DNA of 64,000 nucleotides from contig QUOL01000004.1 of NCBI GenBank assembly GCA_009761415.1, positions 2,046,001 to 2,110,000 on the forward strand, given 5' to 3'. Below the pieces are notes generated by a model. The model was not told the origin of the DNA, ran no database searches, and saw nothing but the letters and a program-made list of their open reading frames with translations. Positions 12,157 to 22,423 of the stretch are shown here, in pieces. The position numbers and the translations under genes were made by a program. The stretch is from Sarcomyxa edulis. Lineage: Eukaryota; Basidiomycota; Agaricomycetes; Agaricales; Mycenaceae. The stretch's first letter is position 1. Each line of letters starts with the position of its first letter.

Positions 12157-13979
12157 TTATGCAACATTCAGACTGCCAAGACCAAAGTCTCCTCCACTGC
12201 CTCTGTCGAGATCATTGAAGGGATCGCGCATGCTCCCTGTCTTTGCACGCCATAATTGAGTGTACAAGGCTTTGATCTTTTGCAATTCAGCATCGAGCGC
12301 GGCTGTTTTGCTGGCTAATGCGATAAATGTGGCATGTTGAGCCTGTAGCGTCGCGGATATGGCTATGATGTGGACGGGGACGGGGAAGTGAGTTATGGTT
12401 ATACAAGACCGAAGAGAGCATCGTACCCTGTGGTGTATATTGTGCCTGGCCTGCTGAAGACGTCAATTTACGTTCGATTTGCTGTCAGACGGACTTTAGC
12501 AATCGAGATCATGAGATAATCGCAGAAAGACTGACTTCTATTGTTGATTTGTACCACGCCAGTCGAGCCTTAATCTGTTCTGTTACCCTAGTAAAGAACC
12601 TAGACAAATGAGGACTATTGAGAGAGTTCGCGCTGAACAATTGAGAAAAAGCCCACTCGAAAGGGAAGCTAGCATAATTCTTCAGGTATTGCCCACTCTG
12701 CTGCGGGTTCTTGAAACCATCCACTATCCGCGTAGCGATAATGGTATCCTGTAATGCCTGATCGACTCTACTCTTTAGATCTCGAGTCAACGCAGAATCC
12801 GACTGGATAGCAGAAGATGTAGCGATGAACTCCTGGAAAAACAGCATCAGCGATGGCTCACAGAACCCTATGTAGTACGGTCCGTACCTTATGCACACCA
12901 CGTATGGAGTCTTGCCCTTTGGTTGCTTCTTCACCCAATTTGCGTTGACGCAGTTCTGCACTGACTTGTACGCGACCTTGAATATACGAACTAAAGAGGC
13001 AGACATTGAGCAAGGGTGAGACGTGAAGATAGACGGTGGCTTACTCGATGTTTTCTAACCCTCGCTTCAGCTCATCCGGTAGATCGTTGAATTTAGTAGC
13101 CTTAGTGAATGGTGGAGGGCCAGATGGTTGTGTTAGTCTGTAAAAAAGCGTCAAAATAGCCCACACACACGATGAATATGATCAGAAGTAGGATACTAAC
13201 CCAAAGCTATTCGAAACAAATCAAGTCAATCAGAGTGAGATACGATGTGATATTTCTGCTACTCACGATTGCTGCTGTTGCTGCTGTGGTGGTTTCTGCC
13301 CAAAGAGACTGGTTGTCGACCCCGATGGGAAGTTTCCAAACCCAGAGCTTCCTGCAGGTAGTGTGGGTTGAGCTTGTAGGGGATTCGATGTTGAGTTGGC
13401 ACCCCATAGGGTCGGTTGTTGTTGCTGTTGTTGGCCTTGGGGTTGGCTATTGAGAGTCGATCCAAAGAGGGTAGTAGACTGGTTGTTATTCGTAGCGTTT
13501 CCGAAGAGGCTCGGTCCTCCAAATGCGTTTGATTGTTGCTGCTGTTGCGGTTGGCCGAGGGGCTGGCCAAATAAGCTCGTCTGAGGTTGTTGTTGTTGTT
13601 GTTGTTGCTGCTGCTGCTGCTGCTGTTGAGGTTGGCCGAACAAGTTTGTCTGAGGCTGTTGCTGCTGCTGAGGTTGCCCGAACAGACTCGTTTGAGGTTG
13701 CTGCTGCTGCTGCTGTGACTGTAGTGGATTTCCAAAGATGGATGTTTGAGCAGGAGGTTGACCAAGGGTCCCACCAAACCCAGACTGTTGTTGCTGCTGC
13801 TGTGGTTGAGGCGTCCCAAAGATAGAACCCTGAGGTTTAGTTGCATTGCTGGTCCCAAATATCGAGGCATTAGCTGGAGCACTCGATTTAATCCCAAACG
13901 CAGCGGAACTGAAGCAAGGTCGATGATCCCGAAACGCCCACGAACACAAAAATCTATCTCACCTGGTTGCAAACGCCAT
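12157..13979 (-). CDS. NUP49: Nucleoporin NUP49/p58-type (FG repeat, central channel)
   Basis: Nine exons close in phase: 13979-13963, 13908-13267, 13206-13201, 13137-13045, 12990-12888, 12832-12657, 12599-12536, 12481-12427 and 12362-12157; 453 aa. The N-terminal half is FG repeats (SIFG, SLFGQ, NLFGQ, GFGG) embedded in poly-Gln, including one run of 14 Gln. The C-terminal half is coiled coil: FNDLPDELKRGLENIDSYIQ, then LKNYASFPFEFFTRVTEQI, and an Ala-rich terminal helix. This matches fungal NUP49 (animal NUP58/45), a member of the NSP1-NUP57-NUP49 channel trimer. The first exon is 17 nt and another is only 6 nt. Intron 12656-12600 is in frame and open, but its removal restores the PFEFFTRV motif. 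Confidence 0.9.
13201..13206 (-). other. NUP49: Six-nucleotide microexon of NUP49
   Basis: The bases CTTTGG are flanked upstream by an acceptor (CGAATAG) and downstream by a donor (GTTAGT). Joined to its neighbours it reads Ser-Phe-Gly-Leu, adding one FG dipeptide. Flanking introns are 60 and 63 nt. Skipping it keeps the frame, so both forms would be coding. Confidence 0.65.
13540..13850 (-). repeat. CAA/CAG trinucleotide-rich polyglutamine tract in NUP49
   Basis: Runs of CAA and CAG separated by FG motifs; the longest stretch spans about 13589-13630. Length polymorphism between strains is likely. The tract also creates long but spurious frames on both strands. Confidence 0.85.
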
Positions 13980-14352
13980 CTAGAATCGAAATGCAAATAT
14001 GGAGATCCTGGATACGGTGTCAGTCGAGATTTCAACGATAATGTCAATGCGATGATCACCTTGTAAGAGCAGGTATGAAGTGGATGAGAACGATTTTCCG
14101 AGGAGGAGCAGTGGCAAGAATTTGAGCGCGTCGAACGCGAATTTCTCACGCTATGGAAAGACGCCTAAATTTAGACGCGTACCAATTCAACGATTTCAAG
14201 GCATTCTGAACCTGTTGGGAGACATACTTGTATAAATACAAAATGATACAGTATTACTACAAGAATGATAGACTAGATCGAACCAGCTAGATAAGTCCAC
14301 ACCACTATTTGATCAACGCACTCCTTGACCCGTATATCGAACCTTGATTGAA
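13980..14352. other. Intergenic region between NUP49 5' end and arrestin 3' end
   Basis: 373 bp holding the NUP49 promoter and the 3' end of the minus-strand arrestin. No gene or repeat seen. Confidence 0.5.
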
Positions 14353-16057
14353 TCATATAAATCCACGACTGGGAGGTATGAAATAATTATCAGGCATAGG
14401 GCGATCGGTACCATAGTTCGGAGGGGCGTAAGCGATAGGACGAGGACCCCTTGCCAACAAAGTGGCGATCTCAATCGGGCGCTCCAGAAGAACGCCCGGA
14501 TCGCTCGCAGTAAATCCAGTCGCTTTGAACGGTAGCATCGCGATGGAATACTAAGCAAAGATAAATGAGGGTCCTGAAACTGTAATCTTGTAAGAAAACA
14601 CATACCACAATGCTGAAGTGAGCCATAGCCGACGTAGGTTTCAAGGATTTTGGGAGGTGGATTTCGCCGTTCAAACGGCGTTGATGTGGTTCAGTTGCAC
14701 TACTACCATCAGGAGATGGCCACCAAATAGCAGAATCAACGTCCTCGATCGTACCCTTCATCTCATCTTTCCCTTGAAGTTGACTCGAGCTACTACGTAG
14801 GAAGAATCCTACTCGACGGCGTAGACACAACGAGACAGACGAAGGAGAACACAACAAATCAAGAGCCTGTGGATCTTGACATTCCATAGTCAGAATGCAA
14901 GGAATGGTTGTTCCTCGAGTGTAACATAGCTGTGTAGACTGTCATGGACCCATCTGAAAAGGTGGAAGTGGCAACTACTTACAGGCTTTGCGAGTGCTAG
15001 CTGCAATACAAAGTCAGTCTCAGGTACAAGATTATTCATACACGGAACTTGACTCACTACGCAGTTTGCCTGTACGGAACGTGTGTTGAACACGGTTCCC
15101 GATACTTTGATACGAGGAAATGACTCCCATCCCTCAGGATCGGCTTCAGGACCTATCAACGGACTATTCTCCCGGTATGCCAGCTGCCGAAGCAAAGAAG
15201 GCGGATCGGGACGTATTGAGGGGACGTATGCAAACATGGTTTGGAGTCTGCTATCCACCCGAAACTTGGTGCGTTTGATATTAACGATGATATCGTACTG
15301 GAGTCCAACCTTCATGCCTCGGTCCATCGACGACTGGGGCAGACGATAGAGTTGTGCGGAGTCTCCTGGTTTTGTTGGGTCGCTAACTTCTCTTGGCAAT
15401 GTGATAGAGAAGGGCCACTCGTATTCGCCGGCAAGTTTGCCTCTATATCTCGCAGGGGTGGAGTCAGATGTGGATGTGGATGGAAGGTTTCTCGGATCGC
15501 CCATGTCTTTAGACCATATTGCGAATGATTGGTCCAGGAAAGTAATTTCTTCGATCACTCTTGTGCCAGTTACGATCTGTCCCCGCACCTGCAATTCAAT
15601 TGTATTTAGTAATAAGCTTTGCATCAACAATATGAATAATCTTTAGGACGAAAGCTTCGCGGGTAAAAGGATCTACGACAAGAATGAAGCAAAAAAAACG
15701 CACAGACATGCTTATCGACGAAATATGGTCGCCACTTTCAAGGTCTAACTTGATTGAGCCCTCAATCTTGTCACCTTCCAGAAACGTTGGCAATTGCTGC
15801 GGCGAAGGCGAGCGGCTAAGGACAACCAACGTCGCCCAAGGTTTGCCGCTGCTGGTTGATAAGTCGTAGCGGTGTTCAGTTCGCTGAACTTCTGGAACAG
15901 ATGTAAGTGGATGAGTAGCTCGGCGTGCATAAGCAGGAAGTTCCGGGTCAGACTCGGGGCCAAATGATTGTAGTATCAGCGATGAAGGATTCAGATCGTC
16001 GACATACTCTGGTGGAGAAACGGACGACATCGAGGGAGTGGTGGTGTATTGGAACAA
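14353..16057 (-). CDS. Alpha-arrestin-like protein 1
   Basis: A multi-exon gene with an arrestin fold in two halves. The N-terminal domain includes WATLVVLSRSP, LPTFLEGDKIEGSIKLDL and VRGQIVTGTRVIEEITFLDQ. The middle carries LLRQLAYRENSPLIGPEADP, the C-terminal domain starts LCYTRGTTIPC, and the end is MLPFKATGF followed by PRPIAYAPPNY. WW-binding motifs are visible: PPEY and LPAY near the N-terminus and PPNY near the C-terminus. Fungal alpha-arrestins use such motifs to bring Rsp5/NEDD4-type ubiquitin ligases to plasma-membrane transporters; that role is inferred. Translation may start at 16057 or at the second Met (16030), which better matches the short N-termini of the paralogs. It is the only arrestin here on the minus strand. 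Confidence 0.88.
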
Positions 16058-16629
16058 GAGGTTCGAGGCATATTTGTCAACTGCTTCAAAGCGAGGCAGC
16101 CAAATGAGTAACCGAGTCCCTGAACGAAATAGAACTCAAGAGTAGGTACGTGGGCGCCCTGTCTAAGTTTGATGAATACATGTGCACCAGCTCTCAGTCA
16201 AACGCACACGTGTAGATAGAGACATGTATATTCGACTTGTCCATATGGTACCATGATACCGAAAGGTACTCCTGTGAGAGCAAGAGTGTCGAGCTTTGTA
16301 CGGCTGTGGAGGTGGGCCTTGGAGGAGGAGGCTATTCGCCGTGAAGATCATTGTAGATCAGATCGCCGTTTTCATTTGATACACCCGAAGATTGAGGCGT
16401 TCGGAAGCGTACAGACTCGATTTTGCATTGACGTCCAAATCCAATGTTTTGGCGAATATATCGAGCAGGATTCGCGTCGAATTCAGAGGGTGAAAGGGAG
16501 AGCTCGAGAGGATGTGGAGAACAGCCCCCGGTGGTCAATACGCTAAAGTTCAGATGGGAGAACGAGGCGCGTTGGTCGATCGCGGTCCACTCTTTTTTTG
16601 GGCAAAGTTTCCCACCCTCAAGCTTTTCC
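16058..16629. other. Left flank of the transposon, 5' of arrestin 1
   Basis: 572 bp upstream of arrestin 1, cut from the rest of the intergenic region by the transposon. Open frames here match no family. It should hold the arrestin 1 promoter. Confidence 0.5.
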
Positions 16630-16636
16630 CACTGGC
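16630..16636. repeat. Target-site duplication, left copy
   Basis: CACTGGC lies directly before the left terminal inverted repeat. The identical heptamer follows the right terminal inverted repeat at 25474-25480. Confidence 0.85.
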
Positions 16637-17079
16637 TACGAAGCGCGGGAAGTCCGAGCTTCAAATTCGAAAAAAAAAACATTTGATCTGCAAGTGAGAC
16701 TGCGAATCCCATTCCTCAACCTGTGTCAAAAGTGTAGTTTGAAGTCGCAGCCTTATTACATTGCGTAGATAAGTGTACTAGGTATAACGATATTAAAGAG
16801 GGAAAAAAACTACCGCAACGAAAATCGAACCCACGACATCATGTTTATCTCGCACAGAACAGAAACTCGTAACCACTGCACTACAGAGGCATTGATAATC
16901 AGTCAAATGTAGAGGCTATATCGCGCGATCATTGTCACATGCTCGTCACGGCCGCGAGTTCACTACTGGTTTTTCGACAACATTTTCTGTACACCGGGGC
17001 TCCACCCACTAAGCTCTAGAATATATCGGAATACCTTCTAGGTATACTAGCCTACCTACCGTTTTTTTCCCTAATACTT
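16637..17079 (+). repeat. Left terminal inverted repeat of the transposon
   Basis: Matches the reverse complement of 25029-25473 along its whole length with only scattered differences and small indels. It contains an A-run (16668-16677), a tRNA-like unit on the minus strand, and the block CTGTACACCGGGGCTCCACC that recurs further inside. Confidence 0.92.
16811..16890 (-). ncRNA. tRNA-like Pol III unit in left TIR
   Basis: Read on the minus strand it starts GCCTCTGTAGTGCAGTGG, giving an A-box-like block, and carries GGGTTCGATTTTC as a B-box. On the same strand it is followed by a 7-T run (A-run at 16803-16809) that would terminate Pol III. The D and T stems pair poorly, so it is tRNA-derived rather than a working tRNA. 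Confidence 0.6.
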
Positions 17080-17298
17080 GGAAGCTGTTTCAACCACAAT
17101 ATCTCGATATCTCTTCTATGCCTCAGGTTACATTGTTGTCATGTGTGTACCATCGCCCTCACCGCTCCCAATCTTTCGCCGTTTTTCATGAATATTTTTC
17201 TGTACACCGGGGCTCCACCTACTAAGCTCCCAAATATAGTAGAATACCTTCTGATCATGACCTTTCACCTGCCTCTCTTTTTTCTAATACTTCGGTGG
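16980..17298 (+). repeat. Subterminal direct repeat, two copies
   Basis: A ~100-bp block at about 16980-17083 recurs at about 17195-17298. Both copies contain TTTTCTGTACACCGGGGCTC, ACTAAGCTC, AATACCTTCT and CTAATACTTGG. The first copy is inside the TIR; the second lies just inside the element. Such repeats can be transposase-binding sites, but that is inference. Confidence 0.7.
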
Positions 17299-17914
17299 AG
17301 TTTCCATTATCTTATGGTGATGCCTTCCCCTCGCTTTCACCCGGGCGTGACTATTTGTCACGTCACACGCACGCGTCACCTTAGTTTGAGATTCCATAAT
17401 GTCTCCGTATTGACTCCGCGTACACTCAAGCACCACCAAGTCAAAGCGCGTAGAGGTGCTAAATTAAGCATCATTTTCCATCGGTAGAATGGTCTTCAAT
17501 GGTGCGCCCTATCATACCCTTGCATGACATCGCAATAATGCTGATGAATCGATGTGCTCCACAGCCCAGTGCATGCTATTTGACCTGCAGAACGTAGGCC
17601 AAGGCAGACACCAGGACCTCATCCAGTAGTATTGTCACTTGTATCCTGTTGCTCTGACAATAAGGGACAATCTTGTGGTCTAATTCAAATATTTGAGGCG
17701 TCCAGAGTGTTCACTCCACAAGATCCCATGTCTTTACAATAGGCTAAACCGGCATTTCGATGGCGCCACTTGGAGTGGTCCCTGCTCCCCTTGAGATTTG
17801 AACGATTATAAGGTAGCTCTCAACTCACCTTTTTTTCTCTTTCATCTTTCGTCTTTCGTCTTTCGTCCAAACTCCCCCCATATCTGGCTATACTTTGTCC
17901 TTCTTATTCCTGTG
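17299..17914 (+). other. Leader region upstream of the transposon alpha-kinase gene
   Basis: About 600 bp without a convincing gene. It has GTCAC and ACGCGTCAC motifs at 17347-17380 and a CTTTCGT-type pyrimidine-rich tract at 17829-17875, just before the start codon, like fungal core promoters. Confidence 0.5.
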
Positions 17915-20384
17915 ATGACCGACTCTCAGCCTACCAATGACCAGCCTTGTGGAGGTCCGGACAACGAGCTGGATGGTTGTCTTGAGATCTTTCCTCGTGG
18001 ATCTCCAGGCCTTTGTTCAAAATGCAAGAAGATCGCTGCTCCTGATCAGTCTCAAGAGGACATCCAAGCCATCAAGGTGAGCGATATTCTTGTTTTCTGC
18101 TTAGACTTCTTGATTATAGACATACTCTTTGATTTAGGGTTTTGCTCAGTGTTCTAGCTGTGGCCTCTGCGGTAGAAACCTATCGTCCGATCCTTGTGGT
18201 ACATGCAAACGGCTGGGTTAGTGACTTCGTATCCTTTGTCACTTTTCCTTGCTAATCTAAATTAACAAGATCTTGCGACACGAGGGGAACAAGACCCTTC
18301 AAAGGCTTCAAGTGTAGCTCTCCGAAAGGAGATGCTCAATCACTCTATAGGAGGACGCCCTGGCATTCCACTCAATACCGCCGTTGCTACCGGCCTCGTA
18401 GGGCCTGCCACTAGCCATGCTGATCTTACCTTGATTCGTGGTGCAGCCTCCTCAGGAGGAAGTATGTGGACTATTATTTTTTCCGTTCGGCGTGGAAATG
18501 TGGTGGACAAGCATTTTGGAACTGGAACGTTGACATTCCCTTCTGAGACTAACATGTCCAGTACGTTCCATCCACCGAGTATTTATCTCTGATTTTGAGA
18601 CTAAAATCATTGTCTATGTAGCGGTCTTAGAGGACTTAGTTCTTCAGGTGAATCCTCGGTGGACTAAGATAGAGGGTCATACCCAGGACTTGAGCCCGTA
18701 CGTTCTTATTCTTATCAACTATTCTGTATGTCCATGTCCTCATCTATTTCTTTTCCTCAGAGATGATTGTGAACTTCGCTTCTCAAACAACATAAACATC
18801 GCTCCCTTTGCCAAATCACTCACCATCAAAGCGTTTTTTGAATACTATAACTCACTCCCAGAGAAAGAATTGGTTTTGAATAATACCTCTAAGCTGAAGC
18901 TAGCAAAAGGGTCGGTCCTCCAGCTCGAGGTTTTTGTCGATGAGAATAGGGTTAGTCTCCGAGTTTTCAACCCTATGGATCAAAACCACATTGACCTATT
19001 TCACTTCTTCTAGTATACGACCCGTACAGCCATGCCAGCTATCAATGACAGCTTCAGCACCTCCAATAAGCGTAAGGGTACCTCTAGGACTAGCTCAGAA
19101 AAACGGGCAAAAGGAAGTAAGTTGACAATCCCTTATCTTATCTCGAACCATCTATCCCTGAACACGACCTTCGTATTCAAGTGAGCGGGACCATCCTCAC
19201 CACAACCTTTGGGAGTACAAGAGATTCCAAGTTCTTCCAAAAGCCCAAAGTTGTCAAGACCGACGTCGTAACATTCAAGACCATGACATGCGTTGTTGAC
19301 TCAGTCAGTGGGGAAGAATATATTTCGGAGAGCTCTAGGGTTAGAACAGGGGATCTAGCAGTTGAGACCATGCATGTTCCAGTAGGCTCAGAGGGGAGGT
19401 CAAAGCAGGTGTTTCTGGTGCGTCATTATATCTTGTGCTGTCAATCGTACCCACTAATTGTGGGCTGTATTTTTTGAACTAGTTACGCATTGACGATCAA
19501 CAATACGTTGCCAAACGCTTCCTTGATATTGGTCTTGGACCTGGCAATGGGCTGCAACAGAACGAGAACCTGTTAATCAGGGATTTGATTCGTCTCAAGA
19601 TGATGGATATGTTCAGGACACTGTTCTTCCAGTTGGGAAAAGACTCGGGCATTGAATTGGCTGGTACGTTTCAATATTAATATCTATCATCTCTCTCTCT
19701 CAAGTTTTGTCCACCATTTTTATCGCCAGACTTCACTGTTTCGGACGGGTTTGTTATCAATACAATAACCCGCAACGGTGTAGAGGAACGACACGCCTAT
19801 CTTGTTGAGCCCCTACGTTCCTCCTCCGTTGTCACAAAATTTAGCGGAACATTGGGTACCAATAACCATACGGACAAGCTGTCTGCAACAATCTCAGCGT
19901 TTGCTCACTTCGTGATGAATCATACTGCATCTACTTTCTCTCTTGCCGATATTCAAGGTATGTTGCACCGCTTCTATGACGTTTGTCTGTATTTCATCTG
20001 GCTCTTATTCAAGGATCGATGCATGCAGAACCTGGCCGTGTCCCTCAGCTCGTTTTATTTGACCCTATGGCTCATACGCTCTTTGGGTGAGCACTTTCTG
20101 TTCAGTCTAAAATGATACGTCTCTTTCTGACGTGTTTCCCGCATATATTCAGACACTCTGGCCTTGGAGACCTCGATGTAGATGGAATCCTTGACTTCAT
20201 TGATAGTCATGCATGTACGAACACTTGCCTTCGCTTCCGCTTCCAAGTGGAGGATCTCCGTGACGCTCTTGAAGCTGCCAAACTAAACAAGGCTGTGATT
20301 TTGAAGGAGCAGGATATAGCTCTTGAATCTGGGGAGCAGGTTGACGATTATGACTCTACGTTCGAGATCCACCAAAGCACTTGA
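17915..20384 (+). CDS. Alpha-type protein kinase in the transposon
   Basis: A gene with about nine introns, coding for roughly 600-650 residues. The N-terminus is Cys-rich (GLCSKCKK, then CSSCGLCGRNLSSDPCGTCK), a probable zinc-binding region. The C-terminal domain is an alpha-kinase: QYVAKRF supplies the ATP-binding Lys, RDLIRL and a DIQG motif follow, then LVLFDPMAHT. The end has the glycine loop and zinc-module signature, SGLGDLDVDGILDFIDSH followed by ACTNTC. This atypical Ser/Thr kinase family is expanded in Agaricomycetes. The gene lies wholly inside the element, upstream of the transposase in the same orientation. Key residues are present, so it may be active. A role in transposition is not known and is only suggested by linkage. 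Confidence 0.85.
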
Positions 20385-20698
20385 TGTGTCCACCTCTCCT
20401 TCGAATTCTTCATAGGTACGCACTTGTATGTAATTGTAGGCTCACTGGTATCCTAGTAGCACATCTTCATCTTCCATTACCTCTATATACTGGTTATCTT
20501 TTGTGCATAGATCGTACCAGAATCTATCAAACTTTGTGATTGAAAGAGCTTGGAGAAATACTGAACGGCCTTTGGCATTCCGGACGCTCAGTTCAGTCGG
20601 TCCGGTACTTTCTTGGTCACACTTCAAGTTGTCCCTACCACAACCGTCCTTCTCTGTGTTTTTTCACTCCTCACTGCATCACTGTCCTAGTTACTGAG

Positions 20699-22352
20699 AT
20701 GGTCAATGCTAGTGGATCTAACCAGCATGCCTCTAAAGACTGTAAGACACGAGTATACGGATGGTCAGACGTCAGACTGATGAATAAATAATACAGATCC
20801 TTCGGATGACGCTCTTCTTACTGCATTCGAACAATATAGCCGTGAAAACAGTGGCTCTGGCTTGAATTGGGAAGACCAGGTTGCTCGTCTGGGTATTGAG
20901 TTCGACTTACATTTGAGGTAAGTGTTGAATATCAAGATGTCTAGGATGTGCCGACTGACTAGTGACAACTTCAAGGCGTTCTACTTTGTTCAAATTACGC
21001 AAACGACTCAATGTAGGTTCGGTACGGAAAAACAAGAGCAAAATGGATCCGATAGACACTATGCAAAAAGTGCTTGATCTCAAGTCTAGTGATGTCCAAG
21101 GGCGATGGGGCGTCGCACAAGTGAAGCAAAGACTTGCAAATGAAGGCACTCTGATTCCCCGGTGTGTCAACACATCCTGAAATGAGACTTGGGTTCTAAT
21201 AGACTTGATTTTCTAGCGATAACCTGCGTATAGTTCTTCATGACCATTTTGACGACGAATTTGTCGATCGATTTGTTGGATCAAAGCGTAAGAGAAAGAT
21301 CCGTACACCCTTGAATGCACTAGGTCCATGGCATCAAGAGCATCAAGATGGCCACGAGAAAATGGCTCAGCAAGGACTAAATATTGGTGAAGGTATACAT
21401 CTTCCAATTTACGCGTCAAAGGATCAATTTTCGGCGTATGTCCATGCACTGGTCCTTATGCCAAAAGTGCGTACCAGTATGACTATGGCCCACTACTACC
21501 TGGACCTAGTAGAAGCTCGAGGAAGTGCGTATATTATTTTCTACATCTGTGACCATATCTAACACGGATTTGTAGACCGTATATCCCTCCAATTGACGAC
21601 TGACAAGGGTACGGAGGTGAACGAGATGCTGAAAATTCACGACGTGTTACGGTACATACCTTCCAGTTCTGGTTGCATCTGATGACCTGATCCAAGTCTA
21701 CATATGTTGCATTACAGACTAGAAGCTGCACCTGAGTACCAGGCTCCCGAATGGCCTGCATCCGTACAGATAGCTAGCACTGGAAATACCCCCATTGAGT
21801 CTTTCTGGCGCTGGCAACGAGAAGGTGAAGGCCATACCCTGAAGTTTGTTATCCAATCTGGGTCAGCAGCAGGCTGGTTTTCTCCGGTTGAGGACCTTCA
21901 AGTGTACGTGAAACCCAAGCCTCTCTGTCTGCCATAGCGCTCATGATATAATACATCTTACCAGAAAAACCTTTTATTGGCTCTGGGTACCTCTAATCCA
22001 GCAACACTTGGATTTATTCCGAGAATACTGGAACAACCACCGCCTTTCCCCGAGTAAAGGGAAACTCAATCCATCCAAGAAGTCGCCCCGCCACATGCTT
22101 GTTGCCCCCCAAACCGTCTCCATGATTGCCCACAACTGCTCCATTGGTATCAACCACGATACCCTACTTCACCTGCGAGAAGCGTATGGAGGTGAAGCGG
22201 CGCGCGATGCTGCCTTTCGCTTTGTCACCGCAGAATTTCAGGCGGAGGCAGATGGTGCATATGTTGCGTTGGGCTGCCCCAATATTTCGATTGGGACAGC
22301 GTGGAATGTTTTTCGAGCCGTGGTGAAAGAGTTGGAGAAGCTTCGTCAATAA
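20699..22352 (+). CDS. D-D-E integrase-core transposase
   Basis: A multi-exon gene of about 440 residues. A helix-turn-helix-like N-terminus (LHLRRSTLFKLRKRLNV) and a spacer resembling GRWGVAQVKQRLANEG lead into an RNase H-type integrase core. Candidate catalytic residues are the first Asp in WHQEHQDGHEKM (near 21347), the second Asp in LTTDKGTE (near 21602) and Glu in NTPIESFWRW (near 21797). The tail VPLIQQHLDLFREYWNNHRL is the usual integrase C-terminal helix in fungal elements of this type. The start ATG at 20699 is followed by a short first exon ending near 20741. It lies 314 bp after the alpha-kinase stop, in the same orientation, and is the natural candidate for mobilising the element. 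Confidence 0.82.
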
Positions 22353-22423
22353 GGACTATGATGTATAGCTGTATAACATATATATGCAAGAATATTTAGA
22401 GATAAAGATTACAATAAGCATAA

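Noticed and set aside
13259..14149. Long minus-strand open frame (296 codons), and plus-strand frames, over the NUP49 repeats
   Set aside because: Products of the CAA/CAG repeat read in other frames; the spliced FG frame has phase-consistent introns and the known domain order.
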